From positions 1 through 21,956 of the IMG/VR virus record IMGVR_UViG_3300017963_000802: a DNA stretch of 21,956 bases; one strand, given 5' to 3'. The position numbers were made by a program, and so were the translations under genes. The stretch comes from a virus. Below are positions 1-7,084 of the stretch, piece after piece; the stretch's first letter is position 1, and every line of letters begins with the position of its first letter. The notes beneath the pieces were generated by a model. It saw only the letters and a program-made list of their open reading frames with translations. It searched no databases and was not told the origin of the DNA.

Positions 1-2
1 AT

Positions 3-179
3 GGCAAGTATTCCGATCCGACTGTCGCTAAGGTGCTGTCCGATCCGGTCAAGAGGCAGAAACTTTTGGGCATTGCTAAGCGAATCACCAAGCGCGTAGA
101 CAAACCGGTCATTGAGGCTGAGGCGGAGGTGGTGGTCCGCGAAGACGAGGGGGAAGGGCTGCAGGAGACCGGCGCGTGA
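3..179 (+). CDS. 3' end of an unknown gene upstream of the large terminase (partial)
   Basis: An open frame enters from the left edge and stops with TGA at 177-179, giving the last 58 residues of a protein. The visible part is basic and probably helical at first (KVLSDPVKRQKLLGIAKRI), then becomes acidic (EAEAEVVVREDEGEG). The terminase GTG start overlaps its stop codon (GTGA at 176-179), so the two genes are probably translationally coupled. A small terminase subunit is often encoded directly upstream of the large one, and a basic helix followed by a charged tail would fit. That assignment rests on position only; no family is recognised. Confidence 0.6.
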   Translation, partial: GKYSDPTVAKVLSDPVKRQKLLGIAKRITKRVDKPVIEAEAEVVVREDEGEGLQETGA

Positions 180-2278
180 TTATCGATCGCTCAGGGAGAT
201 CCCACAGCCGTCTCACAGACGCGGAAGAAGAAGCTGCACTACAGAAGGAGCTGGCCGCGCTCTCGCCCGACGAGCGCAAAGCCCTGCTGCTGATGCTGGC
301 GGAGCTGGAGGGAGATCAAGAGGAAGGCGAGACTCCCCTCATCGTCAAGGTGGGCGAAGCCGAGTTCAAACACACGCCGGTCGACATCGAGACGTTCGTC
401 AAGGACGACTACTACCTCGGGGCTACAAGCAGCATGCTCTATCCGAAGCTGCTGAAGGACATGGAGGAGCTGTTTTCGGGCGGCTTCGTCGGGGGGTATA
501 ACGAGGCGATCCTTACCGGAAGCATTGGCTGGGGAAAGACGTTCTTCTCGTCGATAGGCATCTGTCGGATCTTGTACGAGCTATCCTGCCTTACCGACCC
601 ACACCGCTCGCTCGGACTTGCGCCCGACACAGACATCTCGATCATATGCCTCTCGGTCAACGAGGCGCTCGCAATGAAGGTTGCGTTTGACAACGTAGCC
701 AGCAAGCTGAAGGCGAGCCCCTACTTCGCCGAGCACTTCCCGTTCAAGCCTACGCGCAAGGAGCTACGGTTTCCACACAACGTCTGGATCGCAGCGCGCG
801 CGACGACCGACACATCCGCGCTCGGTCTGAACGTTGTGAGCGCGCTCGTGGACGAGTCGAACTTTTTGGATAGGGGTAAGAAAGTCGACAAGCGCTACGG
901 AGCCATCGACCACGCAGAGACGATCTACACCGGCCTGAAGCGACGTATCAAGTCCCGGTTCATGAAGCTCGGAGCGCTGCCGGGGATCATGTTCTTGGTG
1001 TCTTCTAAGAAGACCACGGACGACTTTACGGCGCGGCGCATCCGCGAAAGCAGGAACGAGACCTCTGTGTTCGTCCGAGACTATGCGACGTGGGACGTGC
1101 GGCCCGAGGACTTTGCTCACTCACCTCGCTTCTTTGTGGTCTGCGGAAACGAGCAGGCCCCGTCGCGTATTCTAGATCCCGGCGAGGCGAAGGTTGTGAC
1201 TGAGGAGTCGCTGCCGGACGGCTGCTCGCTCGTGAAGGTGCCAGAGGAGTTTCGGCCCGACTTCGAGAACGATCTAGAAGGCGCGTTGCGAGACATCGCG
1301 GGGCTCTCGACGGTAGCCATCGCTCCGTTCATTCAGCGGCGCGACAAGCTCGTATACAACCCTGACAGGACACATCCGTTTAGTGTGGAGATATACGATC
1401 CTTCGAAGCCGGGTACGTTCATGTGGGATCGAATGATACGGGAGGGCACCGTCAAGGACTTCTCTGGGTTCACGCACAAGGTCATTCGCCCGATCGTCAA
1501 TCCCAAGGCTGCGCGGCACATTCACATCGACCCTGCGTATCGAAAGGACGCTGTCGGTTTCTGCATGGGCCACATCAGCGACTGGAAGGACGTGGTTAGG
1601 AGGTCGGAGAGCGGCGAGGTGTATCAGGAGCGCGCGCCGGTCCTCTACGTGGACTTGATTCTACAGATCGTTCCTCCCGTGGGAGACGAGATTATACTGG
1701 GGGACTTGCGCCGGATGGTCTACGAGCTGAGCGACCACGGGTACATGATCACCTACATCACCTTGGATACCTGGCAGTCGGTCGAGGCGCTACAGCAGCT
1801 GAAGGCGAAGGGCTTCTATGCGGAGCACCTGTCTGTCGACACGAAGATGGACCCGTACGAGAAGCTCAAGTCGGCGTTCTACGAGGGGCGCATCAACGTC
1901 TATAACTATCCTGTGTTGTTCAGGGAGCTGAAGCAGCTGGAGAAGGACGAGAAGAAGAGGAAGATCGACCATCCGCCGCGCGGCAGCAAGGACGTGGCCG
2001 ACGCGCTGGCGGGTTGTGTGTACACGCTGACAGAGCATCAATCAACACAACCCCTTCCGATCTTGCAGGGGGTGTCGTATTCTCCAGACGCTTGGATGGA
2101 AGAGCAACTGCAACACGCCGCCGCTTCAAGGGAGAGCGCTCCGGACAACGGGCGCTTCTTCCCACCGACGCGTAATTCGCCCGGTGGGGGCTTTCCCCTT
2201 CAGGTTCTCCCACCGATCATAGGCGGCCAATCAGGCGGCTTTGGTCAAGGCGGCGACAGCAACGGATGGGGACCGTAG
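176..2278 (+). CDS. terL: Terminase large subunit (packaging ATPase and nuclease)
   Basis: This 700-residue protein is the DNA-packaging motor, which docks on the portal, pumps DNA into the prohead and cuts the concatemer. The ATPase half shows Walker A GSIGWGKT at residues 115-122, Walker B SALVDES with the Asp-Glu pair at 226-227, and a coupling-type motif MFLVSSKKT near 272-280. The RNase H-like nuclease half shows three acidic positions: HIDPAY (D452), TLDTWQS (D530) and KDVADALAG (near D609). The last ~60 residues are glycine/proline-rich and probably disordered. The GTG start at 176 is chosen because AGGAG at 163-167 lies eight bases upstream and the start overlaps the previous stop. 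The length is somewhat above the T4 gp17 size. The neighbouring portal gene supports the call. Confidence 0.95.
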   Translation: MIIDRSGRSHSRLTDAEEEAALQKELAALSPDERKALLLMLAELEGDQEEGETPLIVKVGEAEFKHTPVDIETFVKDDYYLGATSSMLYPKLLKDMEELFSGGFVGGYNEAILTGSIGWGKTFFSSIGICRILYELSCLTDPHRSLGLAPDTDISIICLSVNEALAMKVAFDNVASKLKASPYFAEHFPFKPTRKELRFPHNVWIAARATTDTSALGLNVVSALVDESNFLDRGKKVDKRYGAIDHAETIYTGLKRRIKSRFMKLGALPGIMFLVSSKKTTDDFTARRIRESRNETSVFVRDYATWDVRPEDFAHSPRFFVVCGNEQAPSRILDPGEAKVVTEESLPDGCSLVKVPEEFRPDFENDLEGALRDIAGLSTVAIAPFIQRRDKLVYNPDRTHPFSVEIYDPSKPGTFMWDRMIREGTVKDFSGFTHKVIRPIVNPKAARHIHIDPAYRKDAVGFCMGHISDWKDVVRRSESGEVYQERAPVLYVDLILQIVPPVGDEIILGDLRRMVYELSDHGYMITYITLDTWQSVEALQQLKAKGFYAEHLSVDTKMDPYEKLKSAFYEGRINVYNYPVLFRELKQLEKDEKKRKIDHPPRGSKDVADALAGCVYTLTEHQSTQPLPILQGVSYSPDAWMEEQLQHAAASRESAPDNGRFFPPTRNSPGGGFPLQVLPPIIGGQSGGFGQGGDSNGWGP

Positions 2279-2282
2279 GATA

Positions 2283-2296
2283 CGACCGCGCGGTCG
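2283..2296. repeat. 14-bp perfect palindrome between terminase and next gene
   Basis: CGACCGCGCGGTCG is its own reverse complement. It lies four bases after the terminase stop and just before the ribosome-binding site GGAGG (2301-2305) of the gene at 2314. It could be a short RNA hairpin or a dimeric protein-binding site. No U-run follows, so it is not an intrinsic terminator. Confidence 0.4.
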
Positions 2297-2313
2297 CATA
2301 GGAGGATGACAGG

Positions 2314-2655
2314 ATGGCTAAGATTCCCGAGCTGATAGAGAATCTCAGGATTCTCATGCTAGAGCCTCCGTGGGATCAATTCGTTCGGCTGCAACGCGCG
2401 GTGGATTCGGCGACGGAGTCTCCGGAGCTAGAGCGCTTGACGAACGACGAGCTTCGAGCGATCAAGGGCTTTCGGATAACGCTCCACCGCTGCGCCACTA
2501 TGGAGCCCGACGCTATGTTGAAGCACGTAGCGGCTCACTGGTTGGGGACGGTCGAGCAGGCTGTGCGAAAACTTCCCATCGGGCCGGAGGCGGTGAAGGC
2601 CATGAACGGCATGATGGGGTATCCGGGAAGTGGAACTTATGGGACCCTTACGTGA
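2314..2655 (+). CDS. Hypothetical protein, 113 aa
   Basis: A small, probably helical protein starting MAKIPELIENLRIL. GGAGG at 2301-2305 lies eight bases before the ATG. It ends with TGA at 2653-2655, and the next gene's ATG shares its last A (ATGA-type overlap), so the two are probably co-translated. I recognise no family. The C-terminal stretch is glycine-rich (MMGYPGSGTYG). Its position between terminase and portal suggests a packaging or head-assembly accessory, which is only an inference. Confidence 0.7.
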   Translation: MAKIPELIENLRILMLEPPWDQFVRLQRAVDSATESPELERLTNDELRAIKGFRITLHRCATMEPDAMLKHVAAHWLGTVEQAVRKLPIGPEAVKAMNGMMGYPGSGTYGTLT

Positions 2656-2993
2656 TGAACAGCAGGCACAGACGGCTGTTGGAGCACACTAAGGGGCTCC
2701 AAGAAGGCCCAGTAAGCACCGGAGTGGTATTGATCTCGCCGTCTACGACGGGACGGCAGGAAGCGCTTGCAGCGGCCGAGGGGGTGCGCCTTAATGGGCT
2801 CATGAAGGACTTGGGGGAGTTAGTTGGACGTTTGGTTGCTGCCGAGTTGGAGGCTGAGAACTACCGACCGGCGGATTATGCGAGGGTGCCGGAGATCAGC
2901 CAGCGAATGCGGGAGCGCATCGCTGGACGTCTAACCAAAGGCTGTAGGATCTTCGACGCGGCGCTCGCCGACGCGCTGAGCATGCGTGGGTGA
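2655..2993 (+). CDS. Hypothetical protein, 112 aa
   Basis: The start is placed at ATG 2655 (MNSRHRRLLEHTKG) because it overlaps the stop of the preceding gene by one base, the usual arrangement here. The same frame is open further upstream, but that part lies antiparallel to nothing useful and simply overlaps the real gene at 2314 in another frame. The product is mixed-charge and probably mostly helical (LMKDLGELVGRLVAAELEAE). It ends with ALADALSMRG 15 bases before the portal start. No family is recognised. Confidence 0.6.
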   Translation: MNSRHRRLLEHTKGLQEGPVSTGVVLISPSTTGRQEALAAAEGVRLNGLMKDLGELVGRLVAAELEAENYRPADYARVPEISQRMRERIAGRLTKGCRIFDAALADALSMRG

Positions 2994-3008
2994 GGATAGG
3001 TGACGTGA

Positions 3009-4778
3009 GTGGGCTTCTTCAGCAACATAGCCAATCGCATCAGGCAGGCCTGGACGAAGGATAAGGAACAGGTTGCGATCCAGCTGGCCAAGGGAGCCAC
3101 GGCGGCGGGCTATCCCTCATCTGGGTACGATATTCTTCAGGCCTACGGCTACGAGGTTCTCGCCGACTACTTGCGGCTGGAGCAGGACCTGCTTTCTCGG
3201 TACGTCGACTATGAGGAGATGGACGACTACCCCGAGATCAGCGCGGCGATTGACGTGTTTGCTGATGACGCTACTCAGCCCGATACGCAGCTGAACAGGA
3301 CGGTGTGGATCACCGCTGCCAACAAGAACGTTCAAGAGAACCTCGACGACATGATTAACCGTCGTTTGAGGATCGACGAGGAGATCTGGGAGATCGCCCG
3401 TACCATGGTCAAGTACGGGAACGACTTCGAGGAGCTGCTGGTCACGGGCGATGGAGTTGTGGGGCTCAACTACCTACCGCCCCCAACCGTGCGGCGCATA
3501 GAAGGCCCGCGCGGCGAGCTGTACGGCTTCATTCAAGACTTCCAAGGCCGCTTCGGCTGGTCACCGGAGGAGTTCAAGACGATCTTGGCGCAGCGCACGG
3601 CGTCTATTCAAGGGCAGATAACGTCCAACGACCCGGTGACGCAGACGTGGGCGGACGATTCGGTGGCCGCGTTGGAGGACTGGGAGGTGGTGCACTTTCG
3701 GATGCGCGGCAAGCACCGAAGGTCCATCTACGGGTTCTCCGTGCTCGAGGCTGCACGGTGGATTTGGAAGCGCCTCATGCTGTTGGAGGACTCAGCGCTC
3801 ATCTACCGCCTTCAGCGAGCGCCTGAGCGCTACGCCTTCTACATCGACATCGGCAACCTCCCCCCGGCCGAGGCGCTCGCCTACGTGAGCCGGGTGCGGC
3901 AGCAGTATAAGAAGCGCAAGTACGTCAATCCGGAGACAGGAAAGCTAGACCTGCGCTTTGAGACGATCGCACCAGACGAAGACTTCTTCCTACCAACGAG
4001 ACAAGGGCAGGAGGGTACGAGGATCGACGTGTTGCAGAGCCCGCAGTGGCAGCACATGGACGACGTCGAGTACTTCCAAGGCAAGCTCTTTTCGGCGATA
4101 AAGATCCCAAAGGCATATCTCCAGCAGGACGACAGCACGGCGCGAGCGGTGCTCTCTACCGAGGACGTGCGGTTTGCTCGTACGGTGCTGCGCATTCAGC
4201 GAGAGCTGCGAAACGGCCTGGGCAAGGTCTGTCGCGTGCACCTGGCGGCAGTGGGTATCGACCCTCACCGCGAGGAGTACGAGGTGCACATGACCGTACC
4301 GTCCTCGATCTTCGAGTTGGCTCAGCTCGAGGTGCGCAATGCTCGCGCAGACCTAGGGTCAAGGATGCGCGAATTCATGTCGCTCTACTGGCTCTACAAG
4401 AACGTCTTCAGTCTCAGCGACGAGGAGATCGAAGAGGTCTCTAAGCAGCGCGCGCAGGACATCAAGGACGAGGCTGTTTGGGCTGCAGCAGCAGAGGCGG
4501 CGGCGTCCGAGGTGGCGGGCGGAGAGGAAGAGGGCGGTGGCGGCGGGATGTTCGGTTCCGTCGAGAGAGAAAGGGCTTTGGCGTCAGGTCGGCGCATCAA
4601 AGCGCTCGGTCCCGCGCGGGGCATTTCTGAGCGGGAGCTAATGAAGGGGAAGGGAAGCGCGTCCGAGCAGCGCGCACAGGTAAAGCTCGACAAGATCATC
4701 CAGAACGATGCGACTTTGCGCCGCCGGCTGGACCAGCTGCGCGGTTTGGTAACTGAATTGGCTCGATCTCGGCGTTGA
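3009..4778 (+). CDS. Portal protein, T4 gp20-like
   Basis: This 589-residue protein should form the dodecameric portal ring at the capsid vertex through which DNA is packaged and ejected, and from which T4-type proheads nucleate. Family resemblance is clear around YEEMDDYPEISAAIDVFADD (residues 68-87), which matches the T4-like portal pattern of an early 'P-E-I-x-x-A-x-D-x-x-A-D-[DE]' helix. GNDFEELLV, a PPPTVRR turn and the IKIPKAYL segment followed by TARAVLSTEDVRFARTV also fit. The C-terminal ~100 residues are Ala/Glu/Gly-rich and charged, longer than usual for T4 gp20. The start is GTG 3009, with a weak GGATAGG-type site upstream. It lies directly before the other head genes, as expected. 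Confidence 0.92.
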   Translation: MGFFSNIANRIRQAWTKDKEQVAIQLAKGATAAGYPSSGYDILQAYGYEVLADYLRLEQDLLSRYVDYEEMDDYPEISAAIDVFADDATQPDTQLNRTVWITAANKNVQENLDDMINRRLRIDEEIWEIARTMVKYGNDFEELLVTGDGVVGLNYLPPPTVRRIEGPRGELYGFIQDFQGRFGWSPEEFKTILAQRTASIQGQITSNDPVTQTWADDSVAALEDWEVVHFRMRGKHRRSIYGFSVLEAARWIWKRLMLLEDSALIYRLQRAPERYAFYIDIGNLPPAEALAYVSRVRQQYKKRKYVNPETGKLDLRFETIAPDEDFFLPTRQGQEGTRIDVLQSPQWQHMDDVEYFQGKLFSAIKIPKAYLQQDDSTARAVLSTEDVRFARTVLRIQRELRNGLGKVCRVHLAAVGIDPHREEYEVHMTVPSSIFELAQLEVRNARADLGSRMREFMSLYWLYKNVFSLSDEEIEEVSKQRAQDIKDEAVWAAAAEAAASEVAGGEEEGGGGGMFGSVERERALASGRRIKALGPARGISERELMKGKGSASEQRAQVKLDKIIQNDATLRRRLDQLRGLVTELARSRR

Positions 4779-4815
4779 CACTTCGTCCGAGGAACAGGTA
4801 GGGTTGGAGGCAACC

Positions 4816-5688
4816 GTGCCCACAAATAGGTACATCCCAGTAGACTCCATTAGGTCCTTAACTCGCGGCAGTTACGAGCACGTGATCTCCGCGGTAGAGC
4901 AGGTGGTTCAGGAGAACGCGGATCACATCTTCGGCAAGAAGATCGGAATTCGTCTTTTGGGCACCTTTCCGGACAAGGCGCTCGCGCTATCGGAGGACGG
5001 CGCACTCGCTCAGGTCCGCTTCGAGTCAACGGGTAACGGGTCGGTACGGCTGACGCATTACTCGCTGTTGGATTCGGTGCCGACCTTCACGGAAGATCGC
5101 TTGGAGGACTTTGCGCGGGGCCAGGTTCGGCGTGCGCTTAGCTTGTGGCTGTCGGGCAAGGTCGACAGAGCGCACGAGATCATCGCCGAGGCTGCTCCTT
5201 ACGTGGAGGACAGACCAAGGCTAGACGACCGCGAGATAGTGGACACACTCACGGCGTCCTTCGAAGCACCGCGCCCCTGGAAGCATCTCTATGGAGAGCG
5301 CAGGGATCAGATCAGGGAGTCCTTAGGGCACGCGGCGAAGGCGCTGATCGAGAGTTCCACGTTGCAGCCCAAGTTCGGTGCGCTCTACGAGGGTGCGGTG
5401 GACGAGGGGTCTATGGCCCGGTACCACGATCTGGTGGAATCGGACATGGCTTACCTCGGAGGGCGAGTAGGGGAGCTGAAAGATCTTGTCGAGCGGAGTT
5501 ACGAGTCTCTAAGATCTGTGATAGGGTCTGATGACCTGGAGGATGAGACGGTTTACACCCTCGCTCTTTTTTCGGAGGATCTGTTAGCAGATCTTCGACG
5601 GCTTCACAACGTGATCACCGAGTCTGCAAAGAAGCTAACCAGACCGATAGTCTCGGTCGGCTGTATGACACCGTCGCCGAGGGTCTGA
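4816..5688 (+). CDS. Unknown head-region protein, possibly read through by a -1 frameshift
   Basis: I choose GTG 4816 (MPTNRYIPVDSIRSL) because GGAGG at 4806-4810 sits five bases upstream. An in-frame TTG at 4804 would add four residues but has a poorer site. The product is 290 residues, acidic and mostly helical after an N-terminal alpha/beta part (IGIRLLGTFPDKALAL, then AQVRFESTGNGSVRLTHYSLL). No family is recognised. Its place between portal and prohead core genes suggests a head-assembly or portal-associated role. The last ~11 residues in frame (SVGCMTPSPRV) look unlike the preceding helices, whereas the -1 frame continues as helix-like sequence to 5765. An indel or frameshift near the 3' end is therefore possible. 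Confidence 0.75.
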   Translation: MPTNRYIPVDSIRSLTRGSYEHVISAVEQVVQENADHIFGKKIGIRLLGTFPDKALALSEDGALAQVRFESTGNGSVRLTHYSLLDSVPTFTEDRLEDFARGQVRRALSLWLSGKVDRAHEIIAEAAPYVEDRPRLDDREIVDTLTASFEAPRPWKHLYGERRDQIRESLGHAAKALIESSTLQPKFGALYEGAVDEGSMARYHDLVESDMAYLGGRVGELKDLVERSYESLRSVIGSDDLEDETVYTLALFSEDLLADLRRLHNVITESAKKLTRPIVSVGCMTPSPRV

Positions 5689-5765
5689 ACGATTACGAGA
5701 CTGCGAGCCGTTTTGTAGCTACTATGAGCAAGCGGCTGTGCGCGGCCAGCACCAGCACCACGTAG
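5631..5765 (+). other. Coding-like -1 frame continuation of the 4816 gene
   Basis: In the -1 frame relative to the upstream gene, codons from about 5631 to the TAG at 5763-5765 read as plausible helical protein, including SLGRLYDTVAEGLNDYE and ASRFVATMSKRL. The zero frame ends at 5688 with an unconvincing tail. The -1 frame would close the otherwise empty 88-base gap before the next ATG at 5777. An AAAGAAG stretch lies at 5628-5634 (zero-frame codons AAG AAG preceded by A). Only about 25 codons lie beyond the zero-frame stop, so openness alone proves little. This could be a sequencing indel, a programmed shift or chance. Confidence 0.4.
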
Positions 5766-5776
5766 GAGAGACGGAG

Positions 5777-6898
5777 ATGGCAAGGCAACCGATTGTGATC
5801 ACCACCCTGCAGGAAGATCTGAAGAAGATCGGACTGTACACCGAAACGGACCAAGAAGCGCCAGGCCCCGAGCCGGATCAAGAGGGTGGCTACACAGGCG
5901 ACAGCGACGAGGAGCCCGAGGACGAGCCCGACACCATCAGCGAGATGGACGAGCCTGAAGACGAGCCCGCGGAGGAGCCTGAGATGGATGACGACGATGC
6001 CGAAGAGGCTATCGAAGCCATGGGCACTCTCGCACGCCACTTTCTGCATCAGCATGAGCCCCTCGGCAAGCCTGTGGGAGCAGTCACGGAGTCGCGTCGT
6101 CGGCGCCGTCAGTCTCGCTATGCCAAGGCGCAGCGGTCTAGCAACCCCACGGTGCGGATCAATTCCCTGCTCGAGGAGGTGTCCGACATCGTCGGTGACA
6201 TCCACCGGACGCGCAAGGAAGAGCAGATCAAGGGATTTGCGAACATCGCCGTGATCGCCGACAAGCTGGCCGGCACCTTCAGCGGCTGGGGCATGTCTCT
6301 CGAGGAAGGCAACCTGTACAAGGTTGGCGCCGTCATGAAGAAGCTCTCCGAGGATGCTGCCACCATGGCCGTACGGCTGGAGCAGCCCGAAGGCGAGCCC
6401 GAGGATGACGACGAAGGCGACATGGACGAGATCGGCCCCCGCGGCGGTCCGCCCGAAGATGACGACGAAGGCGACATGGACGAGATCGGCCCCCGCGGCG
6501 GTCCGACCGACGACGCCGAGGTCGATGCGCTCTTCAAGAAGTTCATGGCCAAACTTCTGGACGCTCTGCAGCTCTATCACGACGTGACGGGCAAAGAGGA
6601 AGCCGACGAGCCCGAGGATGACGAGGACGAAGTCGACGTCGATGTAGAGGTCGATGTCGATGAGCCCGAGGATGACGAGGGTGAGGAGGACGAAGACGAG
6701 CCCGAGCTGGATGAGGGCGACGACGAGGATGATGACGAGGACGAGCCGGAGGTGGAGCCCGAGGAAGAGGCCATCGCCGAAGCTCGCAAGCGTCTCGCTG
6801 ACATGAAGGGCCGCCTTCGGGAGAAGAAGGTGGTGAAGGCTGGCAAGAAGGGAAAAGGCCGAAAGAAGCGAGTCCTCAAGGGAGGGAGGGCTCACTAG
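5777..6898 (+). CDS. Highly acidic prohead-core-like protein with a tandem 18-residue repeat
   Basis: A 373-residue protein. The start is ATG 5777 (MARQPIVITTLQEDL), with AGGAG at 5764-5768 upstream. An earlier in-frame GTG at 5738 has no such site. The protein alternates helical segments (residues ~75-200) with long Asp/Glu/Pro runs, and ends in a very basic tail (KKVVKAGKKGKGRKKRVLK). Two exact copies of PEDDDEGDMDEIGPRGGP follow one another near residues 208-243. T4 encodes a very acidic prohead core protein (gp67) between portal and protease, and position plus composition make this a functional analogue candidate. Homology is not shown. A role in the scaffold core with the basic tail contacting partners or DNA is inference. 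Confidence 0.8.
   Translation: MARQPIVITTLQEDLKKIGLYTETDQEAPGPEPDQEGGYTGDSDEEPEDEPDTISEMDEPEDEPAEEPEMDDDDAEEAIEAMGTLARHFLHQHEPLGKPVGAVTESRRRRRQSRYAKAQRSSNPTVRINSLLEEVSDIVGDIHRTRKEEQIKGFANIAVIADKLAGTFSGWGMSLEEGNLYKVGAVMKKLSEDAATMAVRLEQPEGEPEDDDEGDMDEIGPRGGPPEDDDEGDMDEIGPRGGPTDDAEVDALFKKFMAKLLDALQLYHDVTGKEEADEPEDDEDEVDVDVEVDVDEPEDDEGEEDEDEPELDEGDDEDDDEDEPEVEPEEEAIAEARKRLADMKGRLREKKVVKAGKKGKGRKKRVLKGGRAH
6398..6505 (+). repeat. Tandem duplication of a 54-bp unit inside the acidic protein gene
   Basis: Two head-to-tail 54-base copies (6398-6451 and 6452-6505) differ at one base (GAG versus GAA, both Glu). They encode two identical 18-residue units. The near-identity at the DNA level points to a recent duplication by slippage or unequal recombination. 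Confidence 0.9.
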
Positions 6899-7083
6899 CC
6901 AAGCAGGAGGCGTGGAGAGCTAGGAGATCTGCCTATCGATCTGGCCGCCTCGAGCTGGTAGGATTCGAGAAAGACGTAAAAGATCCACCAAACAAGAGAA
7001 AGACACGCAAGGTAAAGAAGAAAACACGCTCCGTTTTGGGGGGCACGCCCCTCCGGAGTAACTTCCGCTGGCGGTTTCACTGA
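6865..7083 (+). other. Open -1 frame bridging the gap before the protease gene
   Basis: The 186 bases between the acidic gene's stop (6896-6898) and the next ATG (7085) hold no stop in the -1 frame until TGA 7081-7083, one base before that ATG. The frame reads as lysine/arginine-rich protein (AKQEAWRARRSAYRSGRLEL, later NKRKTRKVKKKTRS). It has no ATG or GTG start of its own in the gap. An AAAGAAG stretch lies at 6862-6868, as in the other -1 case. Base composition in the middle is A-rich and unlike its neighbours, so this may equally be a leader or regulatory region. Confidence 0.3.
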
Positions 7084-7084
7084 C

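Noticed and set aside
2370-2654. Upstream extension of the gene at 2655
   Set aside because: It would overlap nearly all of the gene at 2314, which has a good ribosome-binding site. The one-base stop/start overlap at 2655 is the better start.
5738-5776. GTG start 13 codons before the acidic protein start
   Set aside because: No ribosome-binding site, while ATG 5777 has AGGAG at a good distance.
5693-6895. A 400-residue open frame on the - strand
   Set aside because: It mirrors the Asp/Glu-rich acidic gene on the + strand: GAC/GAG-rich codons leave few stops in the complement. The result is a Leu/Val-rich sequence without motifs.
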